A stretch of DNA of 64,000 bases from Aurelia coerulea. Taxonomy: Eukaryota; Cnidaria; Scyphozoa; Semaeostomeae; Ulmaridae. This document shows positions 10,102-20,992 of this stretch, one piece after another. Made by a program: the position numbers and the translations under genes. The notes beneath the pieces are model-generated. The model searched no databases and had not been told where the DNA came from. It saw only the letters and a list, made by a program, of their open reading frames with translations. The stretch lies in contig CM076952.1 of NCBI GenBank assembly GCA_039566865.1, positions 10,064,501-10,128,500 of the forward strand, read 5' to 3'. Position 1 is the first letter of the stretch. Each line of letters opens with the position of its first letter.

Positions 10102-11387
10102 TGTCGTGGGTCCTTCAGAGAGAGACTTGGAAAAGACAAGAACCAGTGGCGTCGTGGCCGGGGGGCCAGGGGGGGGCCATAGCCCCCCCCTGTGAATATG
10201 TTGTCGGAAAATTCGTCAGTTTTCCATTCTTGTCGGAAAAATCGAAAAAAATTGAATTAATCCATTTTCCTCTCATAGCTACTTTATGGCAATCCAAATG
10301 TGTACATGAAGTATCCCTTTTTCGATCGCAAAACGTAGTTTTTGATGAAAAAGTAGGTTTTTCGGCAAAAAACTAGGTTCTTCGTTCGTTTTTCTGCAAA
10401 AATTCCTTTTTCAATCGAAAGAAAAGTGTGTTTTCTGTTGGAAAAATAGACACATAGGCGCAAAAAGTTTCTGACGAATAAATTTCAGACAAATGCTTTC
10501 GACCATAACATTCTTGGACTTTTCCCCGAAAATTTGGTCGTTTTACCAACATTTTAGTGACTTATTTTGCACGTTTCATACTTAAAAAATGTCATGCATT
10601 TATGGTTTGTGCATTAAGCTTTCAATGAGTTGCTCGTCAGAATTTGCACAAGTGAATATTGTTGAGGAAGATGGAAGTGAAAACTAAGATGGGATTACTT
10701 TCAGTTTCTGTAAACGGATGCTTATAGAAATGAAGATTTATATCAAGCTATCACGTTGTTATCTAAAATTTCAAAACGATCTATTTTTCAGTGCTTTTGA
10801 GGTCCTTTTTTCGAAATTTCTCATGAAAAACAAATAGTAGATTCTTCAAAATAGGGGCGTTTTGCAACGATCTAAAGGGCGTGGTCACAAAAAATTTTCC
10901 CGGGGGCAAGCCCCCGGACCCCCAATTTTCCTCCCTCCTTGCGCATCTAGCTTCAGCCTCACCTCCAACACCAATCAAGTCTCGACAACAGCCTCACCTC
11001 CAACGAGAATCGCCTCTTAACAGGACTGCTGTGTCCCTTTGAAAAATTCTTCGCTATTATGGAACTTTTATATGACAAAAGTTCTGAGACATTTTGCCAC
11101 TTTTTATACGTAATATTCCTGCTTAATTTTTGTCGGAAAAATGTCTCTTTGTCGGAAAATTCTGACCCTTGGCCCCCCCTAAAATCATGCTCCCACGACG
11201 CCACTGACAAGAACGTGTACTCTTTGCGTTCTGAATCTCAAGACTGATCTAAAAATACTTACAAGGCCTGGTATCTGCTGATCATGATTCATAACATTGA
11301 CGTCACGTTAATCTATTGTACAACACATGTTGATTGATAATAGCAAGGCAATACATTTATGTTGATTGATAATAGCAAGACATGACA
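10102..11387 (-). repeat. 5' LTR of the Ty3/gypsy element, split by a hAT insertion
   Basis: The LTR parts are 10102-10143 and 11207-11387. Together they match the 3' LTR from TGTCGTGGGTCCTTCAGAG to the TGACA terminus. The 8-bp ACAAGAAC flanking the insert is present once in the related 3' LTR only as a diverged GACAGCAAC-like sequence. Confidence 0.8.
10144..11206. mobile_element. Non-autonomous hAT element
   Basis: The terminal inverted repeats are CAGTGGCGTCGTGG and CCACGACGCCACTG. ACAAGAAC is duplicated at 10136-10143 and 11207-11214. An 8-bp TSD with CAGTGGCG-type ends is diagnostic of hAT. Subterminal G/C runs and GTCGGAAAA repeats occur near both ends. The 1,063-bp body has no transposase. 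Confidence 0.88.
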
Positions 11388-11527
11388 AGTACGTTTTCTC
11401 GTTTGTTGCTTGGCTTGTCTTTAGTGGTTTCAAACCCATTTTTGCTGATGTTTACGTCACCACTACGTTTTACCAGTTTAGTTGCTCATTATCGTAGCGG
11501 CTTATTTCAAAACCAAAAACTTGGTCT
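11388..11527. repeat. Continuation of the 7.5-7.8-kb repeat block
   Basis: The segment resumes the repeat family interrupted by the gypsy element, with GTTTCAAACCCATTTTTGCT and GTTTACGTCACCACTACG. This supports one ancestral block on both sides of the insertion. Confidence 0.5.
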
Positions 11528-11536
11528 AAAATCTAC

Positions 11537-12818
11537 GGCATGGTCTATTAACCAGACCCTGGTCTACTAGGACCACTAGGACTAGGACCCTAGGACCAGG
11601 ACCCATATCAACCAGACCTTTGTGGGGAATCCCGGAAACCCTGTCCAAAATGGCATTTTCAACAATGGTTGCTGGGTGAATGGCATCACAATGGAGAAAA
11701 GTTGTCAAAAGCTTCTATTCTATTGTTGGCATTCGGAAAGGGCTTCAAAATTTTGTGAAAACTAAATCAGGTATTTGGAAATTGAAAATGCTGATGATGC
11801 TGACGAAGATTGCTAATGGAGATTGGAATGCTTTGGCTTAGGATCCCATCACTTTGAGCAAAGTTACAATATCAGAAATACCATGACCTACTTTGACCAC
11901 CATCACATCATCATCTGAATCCTCTATTTCTTGGCAACTTCTTCTATCTTAAATGTCGAAATTTTAGCACAGGGATCCCAAAAAGCCAAATGAGATACAA
12001 TCCATTGGTAAGGTCACAAAGGGCAGACCAGTAGTTCGTAGAAGAAAAAATTATTTTACCAAATTAAATTCCTTCACGCTACAAACGCTTTTTACCAATA
12101 AACATCTGTTGCCAAGAGCATTGTTGATGCAAGCAATATCAAGACCAAGTTATATTTTGTAATCGTGTGTTGACACACACAAGTGCGGCGTCCTAGTATT
12201 GATTCCGAAAGAGAATATTTTGCAGAAGTCTTAAATTTTCAATACCCTACTGATGTTATGAATAGGGAACAGACACAAGTAAATAGAAGTGGTTTAAATG
12301 AAATGCCTACACCCTTTGTGACCTTACAAAACCTTTGTTACACCATTTGCTTCGCAATGACACTACATGGGGCAAGATAACCAAATACATACCGGGCCTC
12401 GAAAATATAGGAAAGGAAAATTGGGAAAGGGAGAACAGAAAAAGAAGAAAGGAGAAGGCGATTCTTTCAGAGAAGATCTTTCGTCTTTCTTTCCTCCTTT
12501 ATTTTTTATAAATCTTTCAATTTTTCATTTTTCTGGCCCTGATACCCATGGTACCAAATACATTACATTAGGCAATGTTCAATGTGCCAAACAAATGGAA
12601 AATTACAATTCTTTTTTAACCTCAGTCATCCCTCAGTCATTCATACCTAGAGTACGGCATCCCATGTCATGTGTTTTCTATGACCATTTCCATCAGCGAT
12701 GCTTGGGGATAATCGGATTCCTCCAAGGTCTGGTCAGTATGGGTCATGGTCCTATATGGTCCAAGGGTCCTAGTCCTAGGGGTCCTAGTAGATCAGGGTC
12801 TGGTTAATAGACCATGCC
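11537..12818. mobile_element. DNA transposon with 9-bp target duplication, non-autonomous
   Basis: The ends GGCATGGTCTATTAACCAG and its complement extend into terminal inverted repeats of about 95 bp, rich in CTAGGAC/GTCCTAG subrepeats. AAAATCTAC is duplicated at 11528-11536 and 12819-12827. A 9-bp TSD fits Mutator-like or Merlin-type elements. The interior has short matching CCCTTTGTGACCTTA segments in inverse orientation, and no transposase. Confidence 0.78.
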
Positions 12819-12915
12819 AAAATCTACCGGATCTAAAGTTTGTTGGCCCCGAAGGCTCAAATCTTCTACAACCACAACAACTAAATTACACCTAACAACG
12901 AATGTGATGATGTAA

Positions 12916-15039
12916 ATGAGTAACATCATAGGCAACAAAAATTATGTTGGCAGCACAAAAAGTAAATTTCGTCAAAGATTTAACGTCTACAAATCATATT
13001 TTCGGGAGTACAAACAGAAACGCAAGGCCAAAATTCCGATAATACCACCGCTCCTAGACAATGGGCTATTTGTGACTGATTTTACTGAAAAGGCACAATT
13101 ATTCAACGATTATTTCATACTTCAGTGTACGACGATCGACACAGGCAGTGCAATTCCAGAACATATCCCAGTAACTTCTACTTTGATAAATACCTTTGCT
13201 ATCTCCGAAGAAAAGATACTACAAATAATACGGTCCCTTAATCCTAACAAAGCACATGGCTGGGATGAAATATCTGTAAGAATGATCAAGCTGAGTGATG
13301 CTGCATTAGTCGCTCCATTAAAGATAATATTCACAAATTGCCTGAGGAGTGGTATAAATCCCCAAACATGGAAGCATGCTAATGTAGTGCCTGTTCACAA
13401 GAAGAACGAGAAAAATTTGAAGGGAAACTACCGTCCAATTTCGCTGCTTCCAATCTTTGGGAAAATACTTGAAAAACTCATCTACGACTCTCTTTATTCA
13501 CATCTTGTTTCATCTGATTTACTCAACCCAAATCAGTCAGGTTTTCGTCCAGGTGACTCAACAGTCAACCAGCTAATATCTATAACGCACACAATTTTTA
13601 AAGCATTTGACTGTAATCCTCCTCTTGATGTTCGTTCTGTGTATCTTGATATCTCCAAGGCATTTGACAGAGTATGGCATGATGGGCTGATTTATAAGCT
13701 AAAGCGATGTGGCGTTTCTGGAAGTCTTCTTTCTCTTGTTAAGAGTTTTCTTAAGGATAGAAAGCAGCGAACTGTTTTGAATGGGCAGAATTCTTCTTGG
13801 GGAGATATTTCGGCAGGAGTACCACAGGGCTCTATTCTAGGACCTTTATTTTTCCTAGTATATATAAATGACCTTACTGAACATTTGAGGTGCAATGTTA
13901 AGCTTTTCGCTGATGATACGTCATTATTTACGGTCGTTCAAGATTCTAATTCAGCTGCCAGTGACATGAACCACGATCTGGAGTTGATAAGTCAATGGGC
14001 TCATGATTGGAGGATGTCGTTTAATCCTGATCCGCAAAAACAAGCTGTGGAACTAATATTTTCAAGGAAAAAAAATGAACTTGATCATCCAGAAATTCTC
14101 TTTAATAACATACCGGTAATGAAAGTAGATGAACATAAACATTTAGGAATTATACTAGATGCAAAGTTGTCTTTCTCTGCCCATATCAAATCAGCTATCT
14201 CCAAAACGAGAAAGGGTATTGGCTTGCTGAAATATCTCTCCAAATATCTGCCCAGGCATACCCTAAACGAGCTATATAAGCTCTATGTGCGACCACATCT
14301 CGACTATGGGGATGTTATTTACCATATTCCAGCAAAAGTATGCGAGTTCAGTGGTAGCGTCATTTTACCGAGCTTGATGGAAAAATTAGAGTCTGTTCAG
14401 TATTCTGCTGCGCGAGCTATTACAGGAACTTGGAGAGGAACATCGCGAGAAAAGTTGTACTCGGAGCTTGGCTGGGAATCACTGAGCTGCCGAAGATGGA
14501 GCAGACGCCTCACTTTGCTTTACAAGATCATTAATAATTTAACTCCTGTTTATACTAAGGACCCAATCCCACCACTTCAACAGTCACACTACTCTCTTCG
14601 CAACCAAGATGTCGTTGGGCAAATAAAGGCCAGAACAGAAAAATTTAAATCTAGTTTCTATCCTCATTGCTTATCCGAATGGAATGAACTTGATCCTGAG
14701 ATTAGACTTGCACCGTCTGTTGCTGTTTTCAAAAAGAAGCTACTATCTATAATCAGACCCCCGGTAAGATCTATATTTGGCATTCATGACCCAATAGGTT
14801 TATCATATCTCACTCAACTCAGGGTTGGTCTCAGTAAATTGAACTTTCACAAATTCAAGAACAACTTTAAGGATACCATAAATCCGATGTGCCCTACGAA
14901 CGATGGTATTGAGGATACGGAACACTTTTTGTTGCTTTGCCCTTCCCTTGCAGTACCACGTAGAGACCTTCTCGCTGGAGTTTCTGCTTTAATACGACCA
15001 TATGGACATACCGATCTCCAAAATAGTCTTCTAATGTAG
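12916..15039 (+). CDS. 707-residue open frame: GIY-YIG fragment fused to LINE-A reverse transcriptase
   Basis: Residues 1-38 derive from the interrupted GIY-YIG gene; the rest is LINE-A ORF2 from the linker onward. RT landmarks in order: NYRPISLLPIFGKILEKL (motif 1-2 region), SGFRPGDSTVNQLI, YLDISKAFDRVWHDGL with the motif A aspartate, AGVPQGSILGPLFFLVYIND (motif B), and KLFADDTSLF with catalytic FADD (motif C, about 13,905). The C terminus has CPTNDGIEDTEHFLLLCPS, a Cys/His cluster typical of jockey-type LINEs. A TAG at 15037-15039 truncates it about 33 codons before the family stop at 15136-15138. RT activity is conceivable, but an endonuclease is missing. The fusion is most simply an accident of in-frame insertion. 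Confidence 0.75.
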   Translation: MSNIIGNKNYVGSTKSKFRQRFNVYKSYFREYKQKRKAKIPIIPPLLDNGLFVTDFTEKAQLFNDYFILQCTTIDTGSAIPEHIPVTSTLINTFAISEEKILQIIRSLNPNKAHGWDEISVRMIKLSDAALVAPLKIIFTNCLRSGINPQTWKHANVVPVHKKNEKNLKGNYRPISLLPIFGKILEKLIYDSLYSHLVSSDLLNPNQSGFRPGDSTVNQLISITHTIFKAFDCNPPLDVRSVYLDISKAFDRVWHDGLIYKLKRCGVSGSLLSLVKSFLKDRKQRTVLNGQNSSWGDISAGVPQGSILGPLFFLVYINDLTEHLRCNVKLFADDTSLFTVVQDSNSAASDMNHDLELISQWAHDWRMSFNPDPQKQAVELIFSRKKNELDHPEILFNNIPVMKVDEHKHLGIILDAKLSFSAHIKSAISKTRKGIGLLKYLSKYLPRHTLNELYKLYVRPHLDYGDVIYHIPAKVCEFSGSVILPSLMEKLESVQYSAARAITGTWRGTSREKLYSELGWESLSCRRWSRRLTLLYKIINNLTPVYTKDPIPPLQQSHYSLRNQDVVGQIKARTEKFKSSFYPHCLSEWNELDPEIRLAPSVAVFKKKLLSIIRPPVRSIFGIHDPIGLSYLTQLRVGLSKLNFHKFKNNFKDTINPMCPTNDGIEDTEHFLLLCPSLAVPRRDLLAGVSALIRPYGHTDLQNSLLM

Positions 15040-15510
15040 ATTTTATTGTATGGTGATAAAAATTTCCCAGATGAAGTTAATAAAGATATACTCCTGCTAA
15101 CGCTTAAATTCATCCACAAATCTGGTCGATTTGATTAGAAAATGTCAAACTCCGTTATAAGTCATAAAACCACAGCCACCATCTCCCATGTCCCATGTTC
15201 CTTTTTCCCTTTCTTTTATTTTTAGTCGTGTATTTTTAAAGTCTACCTCAAATTAGATGCCACGCAGTGGTTGCGATGATACCTAAACCACCCTTCTTAA
15301 ATTCGAATTGATCGCAGACATTTCTCGTGGCATGTAATTTGAGACAGACTATAGTAGTTTATTTTTAACTTCTGTGTCTATGGCCCCGGGGTAGTCATAG
15401 TCTTTTGCTCCTCGGGGTATCGTCCGAGTAGTATTGTAAAGTAATTTTGTAAGTAGCGTAGCTTGTATTTATGTATTGTAACTTTTTAATGGATATAAAA
15501 AAAAAAAAAA
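13030..15510 (+). mobile_element. LINE-A copy 2, best-preserved RT
   Basis: The insert starts at the codon run AKIPIIPPLL, so the endonuclease and N-terminal part are lost. It carries the RT and C-terminal region, a 3' UTR with the family segment GGGGTAGTCATAGTCTTTTG, and a poly(A) tail at about 15497-15510. It is flanked by the 10-bp duplication described for the split GIY-YIG remnant. Confidence 0.85.
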
Positions 15511-15930
15511 ACGCAATGCCGGTGCTCTTGATACGGGAAAGGCAGTCCCACAGGCAAGTTTTTTCGCTCATTTCTTCGAGGAAGGCCATCAGACTTCTCC
15601 GTCGTTATTCGTATCATTGACGGAGCACAGGATGTGTACTCACTTCGTATGAAAGAGTATTTGGCAATACAAATTGGGTTTGTTTGCACCAAATGGCCTA
15701 AACGAGAGGGCAGCTGATGCTGAGCTGGATATGTTTGCTTGTGGTACTGCCTAGTTCTCATACAATTGCATTGAAAACCTTGGGCAACACAATGGCAGGG
15801 ATGTCGGCTTGTTGACGTCGTGTACAATTACACATAGTGGTGGGATGGAATTCCCTATCGAGCTATCCTGGATTTAGCAGTTTAAGCAGCAAGACTGAAT
15901 TATGTTTTTGCCGCTGACCGACAGGACCTT

Positions 15931-16230
15931 GTGCCCCCGCATTTAGTTGGAATCTGTGAATCTGGAAAGTTGCCAGGAAAAACAAACAATATATTTTCGA
16001 AGATTCCTGACCCCTGGGAATTGGCCTATTGTCTTCGGTACTTGGCTAAATGCACAGGTTGGAAGTTAAAGATTATTTGGACGAGAGTGAAGTTAATCAA
16101 ACATTTTAAAGGGCTCCAAACACGTGGAATACATATCGTGGTGATTGTCACAAAAGACGAAGAATTCAAGGATTTAATGTTTTGTAAAATACTCCAAAAC
16201 TGGCCGCAGCCTTTTCACCATCATCTCTGA
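15931..16230 (+). CDS. Unrecognised 99-residue open frame
   Basis: The frame includes VGICESGKLPGKTNNIFSKI and GWKLKIIWTRVKLIKHFKGL, then a hydrophobic IHIVVIVTK. Composition looks protein-like (balanced charge, no low complexity), and it lies about 175 bp after the GIY-YIG remnant on the same strand, so it could be part of the same element. I recognise no family. It may equally be chance. Confidence 0.25.
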   Translation: MPPHLVGICESGKLPGKTNNIFSKIPDPWELAYCLRYLAKCTGWKLKIIWTRVKLIKHFKGLQTRGIHIVVIVTKDEEFKDLMFCKILQNWPQPFHHHL

Positions 16231-17799
16231 AATTCTTCTCCAAGATCTGAGCAACATTTTGAGCCAGGTGAGCTATTCGGGAAAATAGGGGATCATACTT
16301 CAATTTTTTATCGAAGTACCGGTGATCTTCACATGGTTATCGGCCTAAGTATTCTTGCCTGCCAAAGTAAACCCTCCTAGTGTTCAAAATCCTTGAAATA
16401 AACAAGCAGTCAAAATATTTTTGAAGAGGTAGATACTTTGTTGTTTCATTGAATTGCAAGCCTATTTGACTCTTCTAAGCCTCACAAGCCAAGAAATTTC
16501 AAGGTTACTAGATTTTGGTTCAAAAATAGTGAGGAGAAATTGATCGAATTTCTATGTAATTTGCAAGACATCTGGCCGCAGCCTTTTCAGGAAACTTTTT
16601 GTATTGATCGAAATTTTATTTGGCTGTCAGAAAATCGTATCGGTACCGCCGGAAAAATAGGGGATGACATTGTATAAATTAGATATCTACGTGTTGGTTT
16701 TATGCTGATTTTCCAGCCAGCCATCTTTGTTTGTTTACAATCTAGCAGCCGCAAACAATGGAGAGCAACGACAACAGCTCAAGGGGAAGTCAAAATTATA
16801 CCCCCGTCCTTAGCCTATGTTAGTATTGATTACTTGATGTTTGGTTTGATGTACCAGGGGGTCAGTTTATGATAGATTGGGCCAAAATTCTCGTTGTTTT
16901 GAAGTATATCGCAAATTTCTTGTGACATTGATTTCATGTTTGTATTCCCTTTATGGCAAATTGGTCGTTGAGCAAAGCTAATTTTTTACATTTTACAGAA
17001 CAATTTTTACTTCAAGGTAAGCATGACTGCGTTCAGAAAATATTACTCGCTCATCGATGTTACTCGCAGTGACGCACGTCGGGCGGGAAGTTTTAGTCCA
17101 TCGAAGGGTTAGTTGAGAGAGCAGAAACTCCAGGCTTTGCATTGCAAGAGATTTTTATTGCCCATAATCAAATAGTTTGATTTCTTTACAACACTGGCTT
17201 GCGATTAATAAACTGGGTAAAACTCCGCGGGTTCCTTGTGTGTATAACTGTCTTGTTTTTGTTTTGGGATGTTCTCCGTATTGCAGGTATTTCAGTTTAA
17301 GCTCTTTCCATGTGACCTTCACCTATGCTCGTTGTTGTTGCTGTTATGGTTTCAGCTGTGGTCAGTTCTAGAATTGAGGAAAGGAGCGTTTGTAATAATT
17401 CTGATTTCAACATTGCCTCGGTTTCGAGGGATATCTGCGCGCGCATAAAAAACATAATTCAGTCTTGCTAGTTTAAGCAAGTCTTTGGAGGATCCATGGC
17501 CAATATCCCTTGCCTGTCGTCTAGGGTTGTAAAAAGTTGTTGTCGCGTTGTCGCGTAGAGCTTTCAGTCCCTTGTCAATAAGATTTAGAGAGCGCTTCTT
17601 TCAATTCAATTTAAAAAAAAAAGGGGAAACATCTTCCAGGAAGGTCACTGGGGAGTTTTGTAGAGGGAACTTCTTTCCTTGCTTTTATGCGGCTTTGTCT
17701 ATATATAATATAGAAAAATTCTTTTATGTTCATGTCGTTGATACTGTTTTAAAATAATAATCTTTTCTTTTATTTGTCTAGGGTATAGAAAAACAAACT
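16231..17799. other. Unassigned sequence
   Basis: I see no coding region with a domain. GGAAAATAGGGGATCATAC at about 16280 and a related GGAAAAATAGGGGATGACAT at about 16650 form a loose pair. CCGCAGCCTTTTCA occurs at both about 16203 and 16572. This suggests a diverged local duplication of about 370 bp spacing. Confidence 0.35.
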
Positions 17800-17965
17800 A
17801 TTTTTTATGTAAATTTCAGGTTTAGCGTATAAATACTTGGCTGTCTAGGATACACTGAAGAAGATTTTATATCGAAACGTCTGCCCTGAAAGAGAGTTGT
17901 GTGTTTTTATCATTTTATTTCTGTTTTACTCTGAATGTGGTTTAATTTATGTTAATTATTATTGT
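17800..17965 (+). mobile_element. Penelope-like element 3'-end fragment
   Basis: An A/T-rich segment contains the CTGAAGA...CGAAACGTC signature found downstream of PLE ORFs, followed by a T-rich tail and (TTATTG)n-like sequence. No coding part remains. Confidence 0.5.
17855..17881 (+). ncRNA. Hammerhead-like motif
   Basis: The plus strand reads CTGAAGA, A, GAT-TTTAT-ATC, GAAAC, GTC. CUGANGA and GAAA match the hammerhead core, and GAU/AUC forms a 3-bp stem. As in the copy at 3340, one extra nucleotide precedes the stem. Confidence 0.45.
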
Positions 17966-17984
17966 TATTATTGTTATTATTATA

Positions 17985-18460
17985 CGCATCTTCGGTGGGT
18001 TCAAACTCATTTTGCTGCAGTTTACGCTGAAGGGGGGGGGGGGACTTTCAATACGTCCGTGCCAATATTTGGGGTCCAAAATTTTACGTTAAATCAACAT
18101 TTGGGGTCTGTGAATTACGACATGGACAAAAATTCAATATTTGGGGTCCATGAATATGAAGAACGGAAGAATCGTGCAATTTGGCCCTGAAGTTGCGAAT
18201 CATGAAATAAATGTTTTGGTATTATTCAAAAACTGAGAAAGATGAAGAAGCTCAAATTGAAATCATTCAAAAAAATTTCAGGGGCCCCAGAAATAGATAA
18301 CAATATTTGGGGTCCCCAAAACATTAGGCTTAATATTTAGGGGTCAGCAAAGAAATAGTGGCATGGACCCCCCGTATTGACAGTTAGGGAGTTACCCCTG
18401 GAAGTTTACGTCACCAATAGGTTTCTATCTGGTCTGGTTGCTTACCTGCGGCGGGTTTTT
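17985..18460. repeat. Repeat block with ATATTTGGGGTCC sub-motif
   Basis: The flanks match the family seen at 7.5-7.8 kb (CTTCGGTGGGTTCAAA, GTTTACGTCACCAATAG). Inside, the motif ATATTTGGGGTCC or close variants occurs five times between 18064 and 18345. The block is bounded by a G-run (18030-18041) and by CCCCCCGTATTGACAGTTAG near 18370; ACTTTCAATACG and CGTATTGACAG look like weak inverted ends of a MITE. Confidence 0.45.
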
Positions 18461-19436
18461 CTTTGTTAAAGTCAGATTTTATGTTTTGATGTTTGTGGTC
18501 TTTTTATCTTCATCCCTTTATCCTTGTTAATTTTACTTTGCGTTTTTTTTGGTCTGGCTGCAAACATTTTAGGTGGATGCGATATCCTCTATCTCTTGGC
18601 TGCTACGTCGGGGTTGGGGGAAACACTTCGTGTTTTTGGGTGTTAAAACCAAGGCCTACTTTTTCTTGGCTTTTGTCCAATCCCTCCTTTATGTGCAGGG
18701 CAGTGAATAATTGGGCCTAACACCCAATTTGCCCAGTCAGCCCTTACGATGATGAGAAGATATGATCAGCACTGAAGGTCCCTCGTTGGATGATAGTGCA
18801 GACTTGATTAATCTGAAGGGCTTTATTTTTGAATAATTTATCGAAAATCTTGAAAACGCTTTCTACATATCTATTATTGCCGACCCAGTATTAAAGAAAA
18901 TTTGAAGATCGGTAGCATAATCAAATTTTGATGATTTTTCAAACATTTTCACTTTATATTTGGTGACTGAGTCACTCTTCGAAACATATTCAAGATCGAC
19001 AGATAAGCGAAATTATGCATAACCACGCCGGGTGAGTCGAACAAAATCTGCAAGATGTTCGAAAATGCTGCTCCCTGAATAACAAGGGCATAGACTTTAA
19101 TCGGCCATCTTTTTATCCTTCTGAGAGGAAAAAAAGTGCCAAAGCATGTGCAAGTCATTGCTGTAAGACGAGAGATTGTAGCGGAAATTCAAGGTTTTTC
19201 CAGGGGGTTTCTCGACAACATATCTCATATTTTCCGAGGAGAGTGGCTGATTTCTGCCAGAAAATTCCTAAAAATAAATCAACATGTTGACTAATCATCA
19301 ACATAACGATAGGTCTTCTTGCTATGGTATTCAGAAGACAGTAGCATTTCAAACACCGCCCGTTTGCTGACTCACCCAAGAGAACGGTATCACCCATGTT
19401 TGTGAAACAAATTTTTAAACAAACGATTCGTGGTAC
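18461..19436. other. Unassigned sequence
   Basis: I see no domain-bearing ORF and no repeat with clear borders. Confidence 0.4.
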
Positions 19437-19689
19437 AAAATTTAAAAATAGCCTTAAATAACGGACTCATCATATTAAACCCATAAACGCAACAAAAACA
19501 CCGAAATCAGTAGAAATAAGACTATTAACTCCTGTAAAAGAAAAAATAACCAAAATAAGCCTGTAACAAGAGAAAAACTGTTAAATCCTGTAAGACAAAA
19601 CCGAATTAACCTCATAACGTGAAAGGACAGAAATAAGTTAATAACTCACCAGTAACTGCTGAAAAGATAAACGTGAAACCAGCAAATAC

Positions 19690-19712
19690 TAGTTTCGTCG
19701 CATTCTCATCAG
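19690..19712 (-). ncRNA. Hammerhead-like motif of PLE-C
   Basis: The minus strand reads CTGATGA, GAATGCGAC, GAAAC, TA. The CUGAUGA and CGAAAC blocks are perfect, and a G-C pair follows the core directly as in canonical hammerheads. The stem is otherwise unpaired and no GUC follows, so this copy may be decayed. Confidence 0.35.
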
Positions 19713-19860
19713 TTTGGTTCGTGCGAAGAACAAATTACCAATAAAACAGGCCACTTTTATAGCAGACGAACAAAACAAAACCGACACGCCATTAGCACCT
19801 AAGCCACTTGTTGGCTAAGCCCAATAGACACCCGCCAAAGATCAAAGCCTTTGGCGCAAA

Positions 19861-19964
19861 TTAGAACAATTGCAACGTGAAAGCAAACTCCTTCTGTCGG
19901 CAGAGGGAGGGATCCCGAAGTTTAATAAACACCGCTTCTAAAACCTTGAGGTGAAGGCAGACCT
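19861..19964 (-). pseudogene. PLE-C coding region, C-terminal end
   Basis: The minus strand encodes KVLEAVFIKLRDPSLCRQKE and then FAFTLQLF before TAA at 19861-19863. This matches the usual end of PLE GIY-YIG domains (LEA.YI....P.LC.QKEF). It directly continues the GIY-YIG piece at 29474-29822 once the insertion is removed: ILGRA joins RSAFTSR, then a one-base shift reaches VLEA. Confidence 0.75.
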
Positions 19965-19965
19965 A

Positions 19966-20211
19966 CAATCCTGGCCAAAAGAAGCTGGGACGCAGGCAAA
20001 TTTCACTGTCTTCATGATGTTTCCTAAAATATCGAGGAGAAAACGTACGTTTAGAGTCTCCTAATCCCCCCTTCCCCCTACTTCAATGTTGAGAAGGTCG
20101 AAAGGCGTTTGATTCAAGCAACTTTGAAACGGGGGGAGCAGAGGGCACGTAATCAAAGACCGAAGTAGTGCATATTTATGATTTTTGTCCCAAGTATTTT
20201 GGCCAAGATTG
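19966..20211. repeat. R1: 246-bp MITE-like repeat
   Basis: It is bounded by CAATCCTGGCCAAAA and TTTTGGCCAAGATTG. It aligns over its whole length with R2 and shows R2's uninterrupted form (GTCGAAAGGCGTTTGATTC at about 20096-20114), which dates the LINE insertion in R2 as younger. Confidence 0.75.
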
Positions 20212-20992
20212 TCTGAAAAATTGCTATCACTACCTGTCATATATGTTTCTATGAATCCAAATCTACTTGTATCAGACAGTTTCTTTCACTATGAATGGAT
20301 AGCCACTAACTGTCGGCTTAACTACAGAGTACTTCAGATGTTAATGTTTTCATTGTTACTGGTTCATCCATCAGAACTATGACGTCATCAAATTATGCAA
20401 AATTTTCCCATGACGTTCAGCGAAACTTCTCTTGTGCACGAAACCTGCCAATGATTTTCGTTTGAAAACATGACAGTTATCAAAGAGAACTGGAAAACAA
20501 AGTTCCTTTTGAATCAGTGCAAATTCTGCGCTTCCGCAGTGCAATTGTCTTATTTTCAAATGTACCGTTAGCCAATTCTCTAACTATTCATTTATTTTCA
20601 ATGAGATTAAATTCGCTCCACCAAACTTGCATTCACCCTGGACGGCATTGAATGGTCTATTGTGCCCGATGAATTGTAATCCACAACTTTTTGTTGAAGA
20701 AGAATATACCTGTTGCATAGCAGCAAGGCGGATTTGCACTGTCTGGAAAATTGAGAAAGGGATCAAATTTGTCAACGCTTCTCCCTACTTTAAACATTAA
20801 TAACGTCGGCAACGTTTGCCCTATTCTAACAAATTTTGTCTCATTCTAATGAGAAAAATGAGCTTTATTAGCCTATAGTCAGTATTTGCATCGATATTTT
20901 CGTGAAATATGATTCCTGACGGTTCTCAATAGAGTTCAAAAGAAACTTAACCGGAATTGTTTATCTTAAGTTTTCTAATTCTGGAGCGCCGT

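Larger units (their letters stand above)
7832..11387 (-). mobile_element. Ty3/gypsy LTR retrotransposon, internally deleted and twice interrupted
   Basis: Read on the minus strand, the order is: 5' LTR (10102-11387, split by a hAT element), PBS, gag start at 10054, integrase C-terminal remnant, then LINE insertion, PPT and 3' LTR (7832-8047). LTRs run TG...CA. The flanking 4-bp sequence AGTA occurs at 7828-7831 and at 11388-11391, fitting a TSD. The protease, RT, RNase H and most of the integrase are missing through a deletion that joins gag to the integrase tail. The copy cannot move on its own. Confidence 0.8.
12916..15755 (+). pseudogene. GIY-YIG endonuclease-like coding remnant, split by LINE-A copy 2
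   Basis: Before the LINE, an open frame at 12916-13029 encodes NKNYVGSTKSKFRQRF and YKSYFREYKQKRKA, resembling the YIG half of a GIY-YIG nuclease with its downstream arginine. After the LINE, 15521-15755 continues in related frames with an ASFFAHFFEEGHQ-like segment, IIDGAQDVYSL, then WQYKLGLFAPNGLNER. ACGCAAGGCC at 13020-13029 and ACGCAATGCC at 15511-15520 are the TSD of the LINE, with one mismatch. A stop precedes the visible start, and frame changes occur after the insertion. The parent could be a transposon-borne or a host gene; I cannot tell which. Confidence 0.55.
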
